DNA of 64,000 nt from Ottelia alismoides (taxonomy: Eukaryota > Streptophyta > Magnoliopsida > Alismatales > Hydrocharitaceae), in assembly GCA_037367405.1 (NCBI GenBank), contig JAZKJV010008274.1:372001-436000 (forward strand). Direction: 5' to 3'. A program made the translations under genes and the position numbers. The notes beneath the pieces are model-generated. The model was given only the letters and a program-made list of their open reading frames with translations. It was not told the origin of the DNA and did no database searches. Below are positions 1 through 12,089 of the stretch, piece by piece. Numbering within the stretch: position 1 is the first letter of the stretch; each line of letters starts with the position of its first letter.

Positions 1-1397
1 ATCAAGAATGTCCAAATCAAACTCCTAGATAAGCAGAATCCACCTAAGAAGACGCTCCTTCGCGCCCTTCTTCTCCATCAAGTATCGTAGTGCTGTGTGG
101 TCAGTGAACACAATTACCTTGGATCCGATTAAGTGAGATCTGAACTTGTCCAAGGCAAACACTACCGCAAGCATATCCTTTTCCGTAACTGTATAGTTAC
201 GCTAAGCGGTATCAAGCACTTTTCTTGCTTAGTGGATTGCAAACGGGATGCCATCCCTCCTCTATCCTAACACAACCCCAACAACAAAGTCTGAGGTGTC
301 CGTCATGATCTCAAAAGGTAGAGACCAATCTAGGGCTCGTAGGATAGGTGCGTCCATGATCATTCCTTCCAATAGCTTAAAAGCCTCAAGACATTTGTGA
401 TCAACAACAAGCTCCATGTCTTTGCCTAAAAGCTCAGTTAGCGGTCGGGCAATCTTAGAAAAATCGGTGATGAATCTCTGATAGAATCTGACATGCCCGA
501 GGAACGACCGCAACTGCTTGATGTTGGTTGGTGGCTAGAGTCGTCTGATCACATCCACCTTATCATGGTCAACCTCCATTCCTCTCTTGGAGATGACGTG
601 CCCCAACACAATGCCCTCCGTCACCATGAAGTGACTTTTCTCCCAGGAGAGCACCAGATTAACCTCACAACAGCGTTTGAGGACTCGGGCCAGATTCCTA
701 ATACATGAATCGAAGGAATCGCCGTGGACCACGAAGTCGTCCATGAAGACTTCCGAGAATTCGCCGACCATTTCAGCGAATACAACAATCATGCACCTTT
801 GAACAGTACCTGGAGCATTGCATAACCCAAAGGGCATGCGCCTGAAAGCATAGGTACCAAAGGAGCTTGTGAACATGGTCTTTCCTGGTCCTCCGGAGCT
901 ATGTCTACTTGATTGTAGCCCGAGAACCCATCCAAGAAAAAGAAGAACTCTTTCCCCGCTAGTCTCTCTAGGATCTGATCAATGAACGGTAGGGGGAAGT
1001 GATCCTTCTTCGTCGCAGCATTCAGGCGTCTGTAATCCACACAGACGCGCCATGACGTGGGCACTCACATTACAATCTCTTCTCCATCCTCGTTGGTGGT
1101 CGTCTGAATTCCCAACTTTTTCGGAACCACATGGATCGAGGCCACCCATTTCGAGTCGGAGATGGGATAAATGAAACCCGTGTTGCACCGTTTCTATATG
1201 TCCTTCTTCACTACCTCTCGTAAATTTGGATTCAAACGACGTTGGAATTCGCGAGAGGGTTTGACTTCATTCTCCAAGTAGATATGGTGTGAGCACAGAG
1301 TGAGATTTATCCCGTGGAGATCGGAAATGCTCCAGCCTATTGCCTTGCGGTTTTTCTCCAGGATCTCTAGCAAGCGAGATTCCTGCTCCTCGGTCAA
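1..1397 (-). pseudogene. pol: RT and RNase H (partial) of A, broken
   Basis: This would copy genomic RNA to DNA. In order on the minus strand are EEQESRLLEILEKNRKAIGW (1397-1338), WRVCVDYRRLNAATKKDHF (about 1052-996), FLDGFSGYNQVDIAPEDQE, the catalytic box VFMDDF (the DD pair is encoded at 736-741), VLGHVISKRGMEVDHDKVDV, FLGHVRFYQRFI and, in RNase H, DWSLPFEIMTDTSDFVVGVV (about 334-275). Frames change near 1190, 890 and 530. The window ends inside RNase H, so integrase lies outside. Athila placement rests on close similarity to the RT of D. Confidence 0.85.
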
Positions 1398-2519
1398 TCA
1401 CAAACTGATGATGACCGGATATTTCTTCTCTTGACCCGTAAGGAAGGCATATTTCAGTGTTGTGGGTAAAGGTTTGAGCTCAGGTAAGGTGTGATCGTCT
1501 AGGAAATCTAGCTCAATCGGATCTGGTTCAGTGTTGGAAGTGGCTGGATCTTTCTCTGTAATTGCTGCCACCAAGTTATTCTGCTCTGGAGTCGGATCGT
1601 CAAAGGTCTCCATACAATCGGTAAATGCCACATCCGACTTAGCATCCTCATCTTCCGATTGTCTTAAAGAGGGAAGGACTGACATGCCCAACTGGGCCTC
1701 TAAGTCATCGAAGATATAGGGGCATGCAGGTTCTGAGCTGTACTAATCTCTGAGGACCTCGCAAACTGACTCATGCACATGATCATCTCCGGAGGGGAGG
1801 GACTCATTGGTGCTGGCTGGGTTCTGTCTCCATGGCCCAACTGTGTCTACGTCATCACAATCTGCTTCGGTTGAAGATTTCTCGGTGCTGGATTCGGAAT
1901 CCGATCTCTGCCATCTGGTTTGCTTCATCTCAAGTTCCTCATCTCCGCATGGAGTTTGGAACTGGATCTTCCCAATCTTGTAATAAAACAAGGCCCCCGC
2001 TGTCCTGAGGAAGGGCCTACCTAAGATGATTTGGGAATATCTCCAATTACGAGGGGTTTCCATATCTAGGACAGTGAAGTCCACCATGTATTCTTGACCG
2101 TCGACTTTGATTACAACATTCCTCAATTCTCCTTGGGACCTCTTAGTTGATTTATCAGCGAACTACAGGAGGGCTCTAGATTTCCTAAGAGGTCCGAGAT
2201 TAAGCCGCTCATAAAGGGCTGTAGGCATTAAGTTAATTGAGGAGCCGTTGTCTGGGAGAGTGCGTGGAAACGCAATGTCATCGATATGACTCACCACATA
2301 ATGTGCACCCATGTCTCTTCGTTTCCTTGAAAACGAGTTCTTTATTGCATAAGTCGTGCCTACTGACACAACGTGTTTCTTAACACGTCTTTTGGTCTTC
2401 CTGCTAAACCTAGTAGGTGTGCATCTCAACTTAAGGTACTTCTGAAATGCAGGAGTCATTTCTACGTATGTGTCAAAGGGGATTGTGACCTTGATATGCT
2501 TGTTGCAGAACTCTGCCAT
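1398..2519 (-). pseudogene. Aspartic protease and acidic linker of A, broken
   Basis: The minus-strand segments 2519-2163, 2126-1743 and 1691-1398 encode the region between Gag and RT. The first has the protease loop, but reads D-N-G (codons 2244-2252) where D has D-S-G, followed by SSINLMP. The second has FTVLDMETPRNWRYSQIILG and RPFLRTAGALF, the second half of the retropepsin fold. The third is rich in Asp and Glu and joins to the RT entry motif LPELKPLPTTLKYAFL. The replaced Ser and the stops mean the enzyme is dead. The same order and wording occur in D. Confidence 0.8.
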
Positions 2520-3063
2520 CTCAGGGTCATCTTTTTGGATTTTTTTAGTTTTCTTCTTTCCACCCTTAAGAGCTCGGGGAAAGGGATTATTGACTCTAAC
2601 TCAGGTTATGAAACTGAAATGTTTTCATTGAAAGCTAGAACTGAGTTCTATACAAAACTCGGACTCTAAAACAGACTCGGACTCTGACTCTAATGAAAAG
2701 GAAAATGCTGTGGCAAAACCGGTGATGCGTCTTCTGTGACTTCTGGACGGTCGTCTTCAGATGGAGGTGCGGGCTCTTCATCGGCTATCTTCTAACCCCC
2801 TGCAGGTGCTGCTGAGGCTAGTAACCTCGTTCGGGCCTGGACCGAACAAAGCGCGATGCGGGGACGGAGCTGGTTTCCTTGTAAGCTGGGAAAGGTCGGT
2901 GAGGCTGACCGTTCCCCATCGGCGACTGTCTGCCGACGGGGTCACGGCTGTACCACAGCTCGTTGATCTCGAACACCTGCGGAGGCTCGTCGTATCCGAT
3001 GTCCACTTGTGGGGGTGCATGCTGGTCCTGCTGGGTGTAAGTCTGATCTTCTACCCAACCACT

Positions 3064-4345
3064 CTAAGGCCCCGGTGCCTGTTCCTGTATAAGATGGACT
3101 CGGTGTACAGGTGCAGGTGGTGCAGAAGAGGCAGGTAGCTTCATCTTAGCTACCTTCTCAGTAAGTTCCTCCACTTGCTTCGGCAAACGCGAGAGAGACT
3201 CAAGGTCAGTGACTCTCTTGTGGATCTGCTCGACCATGGTTAACTTATCAGCTATCATCACCATGCTAGAGATGAGGTCCTCTGTCAGATCCGCTACAGT
3301 CCTCCTAGTTGTCTCGTTGGATAGGAACGACAACTGATAGGCCCTGGTGGCCTGCGACCTGCCTGTTTCCGACATCTGCTCTAGTATCTTCCATACAACA
3401 TTCTCGTTCTTGTTCAGATAGCTTCCTTTACAGGCGGCACTGACTAACCCCTGCATCTCTGGGGTCATTCCACAGAACAAGGTCTAGACTAAGATCGCCT
3501 TAGAAATGCCATGGCAGGGACTTTTCTGAATTAGGTCATTAAACCTATCCCAGGCTTCATGGAATGGTTTACTGGGTCCCTGGGAGAAACTGGCGATCTT
3601 GGTTCTCATTTGATTAGTCATACTGAGAGGGTAGAACTTCTTTAGGAATAGTCCTTGAACTGCATCCAGGTTGTACATATCACCCCTAGGTTCTTCAGCC
3701 AATGCACTCCCTTATCTCCTAAGGCAAATGGGGTGGCCTTCAGTCAAATGTAATCCTGCCCAACCCTAGGATGACTAAGGTTGTTGCAAACTAGCTCGAA
3801 GTCTCTGAGGAAGGCATATGGTTCTTCATGGGCATTTCTGTTGAACTTCGGTAGCAGGCTAAGGAAGTGGGGCTTGAGCTCGAATGCTTCGGGGGGAACC
3901 GCTAGTGCCAACCAACTGTGCATCTCATTTTCCGCTGGGTTGTAGGCATCAACCATTGGTCGGTCGAATCCTCCTGCTGCAATGATCTGTCCCATTCTAG
4001 CTGTGAGATCTGTATTTTGCTGTTCGGCTGGGGCGAGGCAATTAAGGATCTGTCGCAACGGGTCCTCATCCGGTGGCTGCTTAGGTGGCATATTGTCCTC
4101 TAGTCCTGGGTACGAAACATGGTATGTGTCAGAGGACAAATCAAGGAAGGGATTCTTACCGAGGTGATGGTCTTCCTCGGTAAGCTCAAAGGAGAGGAAA
4201 GGGTTGGTTTGAGAGTAACCACCCTGGGTGTGAGGGAACCAGAACTCAAGAGGGTCATGAGTCCTGGGTGGTCCAAGTTGCGCTTGGGCTGGTGATGAGG
4301 AGTTTTGTGGGGGGCTCAGAGAGAGATTGTGGAATAAGGAGTTGA
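3064..4345 (-). pseudogene. gag: gag of A, broken
   Basis: The capsid-type Gag would package the RNA in virus-like particles. The minus strand shows an N-terminal segment containing PPKQPPDEDPL, then FELKPHFLSLLPKFNRNAHEE, SFSQGPSKPFHEAWDRFNDL and CGMTPEMQGLVSAACKGSY, all of plant Ty3 Gag (Retrotrans_gag) type. These parts are separated by stops: TGA just after GQDYI (near 3743), a frame change near 3705, and TAG at 3484-3486. Aligned with the Gag of D, the TAG falls where D has Gln and the TGA where D has Trp, so both fit single transitions. A heptad-like C-terminal stretch (LSRLPKQVEELTEKVAKMKL) may be a coiled coil. No CCHC zinc knuckle was seen. The start is uncertain because the N-terminal frame also shifts. 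Confidence 0.8.
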
Positions 4346-5752
4346 TATCCCCCCCAGTTACTCATCTTGGTTTGGCGAGAAGATTCGGGAGTTCTAAGTG
4401 AAGATAGGATTTTACTCCTACCTGAAGCAAACAATTCAATCCAAGACCCTGGTTTCAGACTCAACATAGTGAAGGACCCGAAACCGAGTCCAATTAATCT
4501 TGTTAAATTTTAAGTGTGATTTTTCAAGCAAGAGAGCAAGGATTTACGCGGCCTATAGGGAAGTCGGCTCAGAGCCGGATGCGTCTTCCCTGTTTAACCT
4601 GTCGCCTAAGATACTGACGGTCCTTCCTTTCTTCGCTCCTATCCCAAGTTGATGGATTCAAAGATCTACCTCTGTCTACCTGCAAGCAGGCGGAGGTTGA
4701 CAAGGCCGAAACTTCACCCCGGGGGGTTACTAGCAACTTGTCGTGAAGTACCGCAATTTCTCCCCTATATACCTGAGACAGGCGGAGGCTACTTGGTACT
4801 AGTCAGTAAACCCTAATAAATTCAACTTGTGATATTTGCTAGGATTAGTCGGAACGTGATATGGAAGGCGAGGATTTGAGCTCTGCCTTAAGGTGTTCAC
4901 ACACACTCAAGTACCCTTACTCACCCTGAAAACAAGGTCGGGGATTAGTCTCCCGCAAATAGAATTTCCAATTTTATTATTTTTTTGGATCAATAATGTT
5001 AGCAGTCCCGGTTTTAAGTTAAGTTATCCAACCATACAGCACGCCTATCGTCCAATCCCAATTTCCGTTAAAATTAAGTTTGAAAAACAGAGGGGGAAAT
5101 CGAGAAAAGCTGATGCACGAAAAACAACGATGCGTATGCTGAGTGTAGAGTACTTACAGTGATCCCTTCGCTTTTTATGCAGGATGCAAAACAGAATTGA
5201 AATCTTTTTTACACTACATACACATGCAAGCAACAAAAATTTGCTCCTAGACAAGCAGTTCTATTAGCGAGTGAAGCACATGTTATTTGACTAGATCTGC
5301 GGTCTAAGTGTGTCTTTCAAGTGTATTGTGTGGTCCTAAAAATTTACGAGCACAAGCAAATCCTAGAGTGGCTCGAGGAGCCGCTATTGCAAGCCTAATT
5401 TACAATTCAATCCACACACCACACGGGGACACAGTTTCACTATCTTTACACACGTAAGAACCCAAACGGGAACCGCTGGAAATGATGCGAAAATAAAGAA
5501 AAAATAAAGATAAAAATAAAAATAAAGTACAAGTCCTCTCAAATCAATCAAAGAATTAAAATGCCGATTCCTTGAAGCGTCTTCAACTCTTAGGGTTCTC
5601 GCACAGAAATAATTTGAGGTCAAATAGAGAACGACACAAAAAATACAAAAATTAAAAGACAGAAAATATTCACAAGAAAATCGGGGGTCAGATTACCCGA
5701 GGATAGAAAATCAAATACTCAGAAATTACTACAAATTAACCTAAGCCGTGCC
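4346..5752 (-). other. Untranslated leader of A
   Basis: About 1.4 kb between PBS and gag on the minus strand. No coding domain is visible on either strand. It contains the self-pairing words ACTTCAC (4709-4715) and GTGAAGT (4743-4749). I did not find the leader stem-loop that E, D and C share. Confidence 0.6.
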
Positions 5753-5770
5753 TCCCCGACAATGGCGCCA
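5753..5770 (-). other. Primer binding site of A (tRNA-Asp type)
   Basis: The minus strand reads TGGCGCCATTGTCGGGGA, three bases inside the LTR. It differs from the usual Athila-type site TGGCGCCGTTGCCGGGGA by two transitions. This is where minus-strand cDNA synthesis would be primed. Confidence 0.85.
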
Positions 5771-7042
5771 TTTTGAAACGGCTTCCAACTACTCTTGTTA
5801 ATTCGAGCAAATTAATGGTCAAATTAATTAATAATGTTTGTTGCAGTCGGATAATGAGAGCAGATCAAAAACCGCTTTTAATTAAAACAAGTTAATCTCG
5901 AGCGGTAAATATTTTTTACTTGGGCAAGCCCAAGGTCGAACTCAGGGAGGCAGCTATCTCCTTAGGTAGATTTTTAGCAAAGTCCAAGGTTTAATTTTCG
6001 TGGAATAATTTTTTTTGGTCTTTTCGATTTTTTATGCAAGACACATGCAAAATCTAGCCTGTTTACAAGTTAATTCAGAAAGCTGATCAAATCAAGTCCA
6101 AAAATTACGAAACTTGGCAAGATGATGAAATTCAATGAAATTAAAGTTCCCTATTTTTTTTAGAATTTTCTAACACTAAATAATTTTACTGTGAATTAAA
6201 AATGAATGCAAGGTGATTTTGACTAAATTAATTTAATAAATATCAAATCACAATATTTTAGAGAATAAAAAATTATGCTAGATAGTCTGAAGGTGAGAAA
6301 TCCAGGAAAATTATTAAACCTAAATTTTGATGCGAAATGAACCTATTAAAAATTAATAAAAGAAATCACTAAATGAATTATTTAGGCCTCGAAATGCATG
6401 CAATTGAGATGAAATTTTTATGCAAGCTAAATCTAATTATCTTAGATCTAATTTGATTTTTTTGGGGATTTATGGAGTCACAGAGAAATTACTATCAATT
6501 AAGAGGCATAAATGTGCAAAATATAGTAAAATTAGACCAATTAATTAATAGAAAATTCCACTGATATTAAAAAAATATGCCACGTTCACATAATGAAGAG
6601 GACAATGTTAGCTACATAATGCAATTTTCCTAACTAAAAAATGAATTAAGATGAATGCCTAAATATGCGTGCAAAGACAGGGGTGTAAATGAAATTACAA
6701 GAATTAAAATTGCTAAAAATAAGACATGCTGACAGGGACCAATATGCAATTACCTATAATGCTGAGGGGGTGGATGTAATTTCTCCATTGAACACGTGCT
6801 CCTCACGTGGGGTCTCCTGGCAGGGACTGAAATGCAATTCTGAAAACCTCTAGTGGCCTCACTGCAATTTACCCAGGACTCACGTGCAGATAACGTGGGG
6901 GTCCCAGGATCGGTGGTCTTCGGAGGCTCGGAGCGAGGCTCGGGTGGCTCTGGAGGTTCGGATCTGGCTCGGAGTAGCTTCGAGTGATCCGAGCCTAGTG
7001 GTCGGGGAAGAGGCTCGGATCGGGCGACGTGGACTGATCTGG

Positions 7043-8730
7043 ACCGTGGGATCAAGGATGATCCAACGGTAGCCGACTGCGGACGCGTGGTGTGTCTAGA
7101 CCCATTGGATCAAGATCGATCCAACAGTCCTGGAAGCTCGATGAAGATGGCTACATGGACGATCGATCGCCGCTGGATCAGGATGAATCCAATGGCCCTC
7201 TGATGCTCTAGCGGTTGGCGACGTGGCGTGATCAGGTGCGTAGGATCCGCCTAATCATACGGTTGCGGGGCGAGGCGGCATGGATGACTCCTGGCCGTTC
7301 GATCAAGAGGATCGAACGGCTGCTGGCTGTCATCTCCAACGGCCCTCCGCCTCCTGCGGCAGAGAGGGCTAGGCTCCGGCGAAGCTGGCCTAGCTTCGCC
7401 TCATCCTCCCGTTGTCGGTGAAGGATGCTCGAGGCTCTGGCGTAGCTCGGGAGATTCGTGGATGCTGGCGGAGCGTCCGGCGGTCTCAGAAGTGGAGGAT
7501 AGATTCTGGAATGCGGTGGCGGAGGAGCTCGAATGCAGCTCTGACGAGCCTCTGGCCAACCAAGGAGATAGCACCTGCAGGGGGGTTATAAGATAGCCGA
7601 AGCATGCAAAATGTCCGTGGAGTGGTGTGGAGTGGAATGCAAGGACTATGAAGCGGTGAGGGTGACCGGTGATCAAGCTCCGCCCAGATGGCAGAGCTGG
7701 CGTCGGTGAGAAATGGAGTACGTCATCGGAAGTAACGGAGGAGCTCGCAAAGATCAGAGCTCTCTTGCGGAGCTCAGGGAATGGTTGGCGGAGCGAGACG
7801 ATGCTTGTGGACGGCGAATAAAATGGGAGAAGGAAAAGGAAAAACAAGAAGAAGATCGAGGAAGAGATGGAGGGGTCTACCTGGGGTCAGAAGCTCGGAG
7901 GGAGCTTCCAGGTCGTCGCTCGAAGGCTAGTAGGAGTCCTGAGCTCGTGCAACGCCTTGGAGGAGCTGCAACATGGCGATGTTCGGCCGTGGATCTCGCC
8001 GGAGGTATTCTCGGTCTTCGCTCGACCTCGGGTCAAATTGCTGTCACCAATCTGCAGGTGGGAACTTGGAGACACTCTCCGTGGTGGCAGATGGGGATGA
8101 AAGTGGCCGGAGGTGACTAATTTATAGGATGAAGGTGATGGGGTAGCTGGCAATGAGATGGTGTTCGTGGGTGTCGTGGAGCGACTTTGAGGGTCATCAT
8201 GGAGGTCGAGGGGGCTGGCGAGGATGAGGAACGAGTGGGCGACGTCGTGATGGTGTCAGTGGTGGGAGAAGGTGGTCGGCGTGGAGCCAAAAATAGAAAG
8301 GAGGTGGCCCCTTGCGCACGGTGGAGAACATGGGCGCGGGGCGTGCGGAGGTAGACGACGATGTCTCGACCGTTGGATCTCGCGATCCAACGGTCATGAT
8401 CAGGGTGCTATTGAGCGGCTGCTATTTGATCGAGGGTGTGTGATTGAAGGGCTCGTACCGCACCACGTGGCGTGCTGAGGATGCGACGCGAAGGGACGGG
8501 CGAGATTAAATCTGATCTGCGATCAGATGGTGGAGAGCGAAGGCGGTGATGGATGGTGTAGATCAAGGTGCCCAGAGCGAGATCAGAGGGCGCACAGAGT
8601 GCCACGTGGTGGACTGTGGGCGAAGCGCTAGAGGACGGTGTGGATGAGATCTGTGGATGATCAGACGGTGGGAAACCAAGGGCGTACGTGGAAATCACTG
8701 GGCCGTTGGATCTAGATGAAGATCCAACGG
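7043..8730. repeat. Series of GATC-centred inverted repeats in LTR of A
   Basis: Six short inverted repeats of the pattern CCGTTGGATC - short loop - GATCCAACGG lie at about 7043-7070, 7102-7126, 7171-7195, 7294-7320, 8368-8395 and 8703-8730. The copy at 7294-7320 has TTCGATC paired with GATCGAA instead, so both arms changed together. The copy at 8368-8395 has 12 perfectly paired bases. The first three have mismatches. Function is unknown. Confidence 0.7.
8117..8128 (-). promoter_or_regulatory. Candidate TATA box in LTR of A
   Basis: The minus strand reads CCTATAAATTAG, a good plant TATA match, about 1.3 kb into the LTR and facing the PBS. The distance to an mRNA start is not known, so this is a motif call only. 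Confidence 0.45.
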
Positions 8731-9456
8731 TCCAGGGCACGGGCGGATAGGTCAAAGGGAGCGGGCCATGTGGAGCAATCAGAGGGCGCCACGTGGCCAG
8801 CTCTGAGTGGCTGAAAGGGAAAATGAGATTAGAGGGAGAAGGAGGCCGAATTTGAAAAAACTCAAAACAAGAAAGTTGTAGATCTCGATGAGATCTACAA
8901 GTTTCAAGTTGACCAAATTTGGAGATGAGGTCGAACGTGATACAAAAATAAAAAAATACAAATATACTTATGTATAGTATACAAGGAGGCCCAAAAACCC
9001 ATGTTTTGCCTACGAGCTCCGAATTGAATGAAATTAATCTCATTTTAAAGGTCTCTGGATGTGTATTAATCAGAATGTGAGTAGACCTAATTAGGAGTTT
9101 GTAAGAGAGAGATATGGGCATTCTAAGGTCCTGGGGGTTAGGGGCTTTATTGGATATTTTACAAGATATGAACTCTGGCCTTGTTCCTTATATTATTAAC
9201 TAATGGTGTACACACTATAAGGAAGGTGTTATTTCAGTTTGGAGGGGATAAAATACAAATGAATAGGTGGATATTTTACAATGGATTTTACACATGGATT
9301 GGCTTCTTATTAAATGCAAATATGAATGCTAAAATACACATTTTGTGGATTGATGCATGAATGCTATTTATGCAAGATAAAGGGAAATATAATGCTAAAT
9401 ACCCGGGGACAAAGCTTTATTTTCAACTTTAAGAGTGATGAATCACAGATTCATCA

Positions 9457-10835
9457 ACGTGAGGGTGGAAATTTTGCACCAGGGGCCCCACGTCTTTTTG
9501 TATTTTGAAAAGTCCAGAAAAGTTTTATTGCAGTTATTAAGTTTTTGGATTATTTGCATTCAAGCCCTCAGGATTTTTGTATTTGCTTTTGGGCCCCCCC
9601 AGGCGCGTGCGTAGCACGTACGTGGGTGGGCTTTTTGCATCGACATCCTTGGGCTTCTAGTTATTTGTCTTTAGTCCAGTAACATTTTTATTTAGTTGTA
9701 TAATTTTTGGAATATTTGCACGCAAGCCCCTAGACTTTTTGCATATTACAATATTACCCTTGCTAGGAATGATTTTCCTTTTTGTTTCCTTTATTTATTT
9801 TATGCATCTCTAAATTGCTAAAAATTCCACAAAAAATACCATAAGCTCCTGTTGCATTCTAGTTTCACGGCATATTTATAGTTTTTGATATTTATTGCAT
9901 AACATTTATAAAAAATAACAAACACATATTTTCTCTACTGTTTGCATTATAAAATCCATAGAAATTATAAAAAACTCCTTTAAAAATTTCAAAAAATTAG
10001 ATTTTGTGTATTTTAGTGTCTTTTATATTTAGACCAAAAATCATTAAAAAATATAAAAGAAAACTCCTAAAAATTATAAAACCCTAACAATCTTCATAAA
10101 AACTTAAAAATTCCACAAAAATCCTAAAAATATAAACTCTATTTCCAAATTTTCTTTAATTTTTTTCTTTAATTAAAATTAATTTGAAGAATTTTTGTTA
10201 CTGTTGATATTTTATTTCTCCATCTTAGTTTTAGCATTTTATTTTACCCACTATTTTCACTATTTTTGACTTTAAAAATACCAAAAAATTAGGAAAAATC
10301 TAGAAAAATCACAAAAACATTAGAAAATTATAAAAAGACCAAAAATATTTTATTTCTTGAATTGTGGTTATTTTTACCTATTTTATAAATACCTTATCTC
10401 TCTTTTCTTATATCGTATATATACTTTATTTTATCTTTAAAAAAAGGAAATATAAAAAAATATAAAACATAAAAAGAAAATATAAAATCAGAAATTAAAA
10501 ATCAAAATATAAAAATATAAAATTCAAAATAAATAAAAAATATAAAATTAAAAACCCACAAAAATAGCATAGATATGCATTTGATCACATACACATTTTT
10601 GAGCACTATTGCTTTGATCTATCCTGCTTACTCCCTGAGTTCGACATTCTACACATACTTGCACTATACACACTTATTGTAGAGTTATAATAAATTTTAA
10701 CTCCACATTTGTTTTCCATTGTTTGATTTGATTGTCATGGGTTAATTGCTGTTTGATGTCCGGATTTCGTGTGGTCGATTCATCGACTGAGTTCCCGCCT
10801 TGTGTGGAACTTAAGACCATCTATTTTTGGCTTCA
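9457..10835 (+). repeat. 5' LTR of E, right part (1379 bp)
   Basis: It matches 19123-20499 in the 3' LTR almost base for base, including the shared words around GTACGTGGGTGG and the AT-rich tail. It ends TTGGCTTCA at 10835. The missing upstream 2.4 kb lies left of element A, outside the window. Confidence 0.9.
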
Positions 10836-10840
10836 ATAAA

Positions 10841-10858
10841 TGGTGCCATTGCCGGGGA
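10841..10858 (+). other. Primer binding site of E (tRNA-Asp type)
   Basis: It reads TGGTGCCATTGCCGGGGA, five bases inside the LTR. It differs from the usual Athila-type site by two transitions, both at CpG positions. Confidence 0.85.
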
Positions 10859-11229
10859 GCAACAATGCATAGTTCGGCTTTTTGTTTGTGCTTGTGATTA
10901 TTTGTCCGTTTTCGTGACTTTTTTTGCTTATTTTATTTTCCTTAATTTTAATATATCTGTTGAGCTATCTAACTTCCTCTTTTGTTGACTTTGTGCGAGG
11001 AACTGCGGATCGAGGGGGGCACTCTACCCTAGGCGCTTGGGCACCCACGTGAAGTCGGCATCTGCCAGCCTAGCACCAAGGAGACAAAGAGTGTTTTTTG
11101 AAGGCCGAGATCCACCTTTAGTTGTAGCATTTACTTCCTGCATTTAATTTTTATAATTTAAGTAAGTGAGAGACTCTATAATTGTAATAATACAGGTACT
11201 TAGGACACTTGGACACTCGGGCCTAATTT

Positions 11230-11249
11230 CCAAGTGTTTATACACTTGG
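11230..11249 (+). promoter_or_regulatory. Leader hairpin of E, covarying with D
   Basis: CCAAGTGT, loop TTAT, ACACTTGG: an 8-bp perfect stem with a 4-base loop, followed directly by three more G. The equivalent in D (46438-46457) has the same geometry with a different sequence. Four of eight pairs differ, each by a compensatory change. Role unknown; packaging or dimerisation are guesses. Confidence 0.65.
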
Positions 11250-11768
11250 GGGCCCACTGTAGTTTTTGTCGGTTATTATCGTTTTTTTTTCATTTGTTTT
11301 CCAGTTTTGTTTTATTTCTTTGTGTGATTGAGCCCTTAGTTTTAGGATCTGCTTGGCGATAGTATTAGGTCCAAACCCATTAATCACCATTGCCTGTGCC
11401 TATAGACCCGGTTGGACTTAGTCAAATTTTGAAATATTATTCTCCACGCTAATAGCAGCTACTCATCTTAGGGCGATTTCATCGGTTTGCATCTGCATAT
11501 AGATTAGGTTTCAATTCTGTTGAGCATCTTTGCATGTAGAGTGATGGAGGCAAGGTGAGCATTTCTCTTTAGCATACATCAGTGATTTGTCGCTTGCATT
11601 GCTTTTCCGACTCTCCCTTTGATTTTCCCAACCTAGGTGCTTAAAGGAATTGACTCCCCGATAGGATCGTGTATTTCTTATTAAAAATACAAAAAAGTGA
11701 TAACTAATAAAAATGGGACTGCTAATATTACTCGACCCTAAAATCGATCAAAAAGAAAATCAATTCCC

Positions 11769-11790
11769 TTGGGGCGAGTAATCCCCTCAT
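11769..11790 (+). promoter_or_regulatory. Conserved leader stem-loop of E
   Basis: It reads TTGGGGCGAGTAATCCCCTC, about 300 bases before the start codon; GGGG pairs with CCCC. Nearly the same sequence occurs at 47124-47145 in D and 37204-37220 in C. Confidence 0.55.
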
Positions 11791-12089
11791 TGTCTTCGCT
11801 TTTACTTGCTGGCGCACACACTAAGGTTAGTGCCCAAATCCTATTCAGCCCCCTAAGTGTTTGTGCAATTTCTTGACTTCTCACCTAACTCTTAAAACAA
11901 ACAAGATAAAAAGATCGAATTTTCGATCTCTACCGAGTTGACTAGGTGAATTGAGGGTTTTGTATTGTGTGAGTTTAGTTTGTGATTGTTTGTGTGCATT
12001 CTACATCGCCTCTGCTGCATTTGCGCCTTTTTCTTTACTCTCTTGACTTGTCCTTCGTGCTCTCCCGATCGTTTCCTTTTGTTTTCGAG

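Larger units (their letters stand above)
1..9456 (-). mobile_element. Element A: Athila-like Ty3/gypsy retrotransposon, 3' part beyond window
   Basis: Reading on the minus strand, the order is 5' LTR (5774-9456), tRNA-Asp-type PBS (5753-5770), leader, gag, aspartic protease, RT and the start of RNase H, which runs off the left edge of the window. The RT and RNase H wording (WRVCVDYRRLN, FMDD, DWSLPFEIMTD) is that of the Athila lineage. The element sits inside the 5' LTR of element E. Immediately right of the LTR, ACGTG (9457-9461) is the likely 5-bp target duplication, because the other LTR of E reads continuously through this point at 19123. Every coding domain is broken by stops or frameshifts. 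Confidence 0.88.
5774..9456 (-). repeat. 5' LTR of element A (3683 bp)
   Basis: On the minus strand the LTR starts TGATGAATC at 9456 and ends GCCGTTTCA at 5774, next to the PBS. The right end is fixed by comparison with the uninterrupted LTR of E (position 19123 equals 9457 here). The portion around 5900-6750 is AT-rich; 6750-8820 is GC-rich with G-box cores (CACGTG) and several GATC-centred inverted repeats. ORFs inside it are frame by-products of the GC-rich segment. No second LTR of A is in the window, so its extent cannot be confirmed by pairing. Confidence 0.82.
10859..12089 (+). other. Untranslated leader of E
   Basis: No coding domain. It holds two structures shared with D: a hairpin at 11230-11249 and a GGGG/CCCC stem-loop at 11769-11790. 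It also shares the short word ATTGTAATAATACAGG (11181-11196) with 46374-46389 of D, and a GTAGAGTG-x-TGGAGG segment near 11536 with one near 46899. The 3' end precedes the start codon at 12090. Confidence 0.65.

Noticed and set aside
7713..8120. 135-codon ORF and neighbours in LTR of A
   Set aside because: Inside the LTR, antisense to element A, with competing frames; composition artefact.
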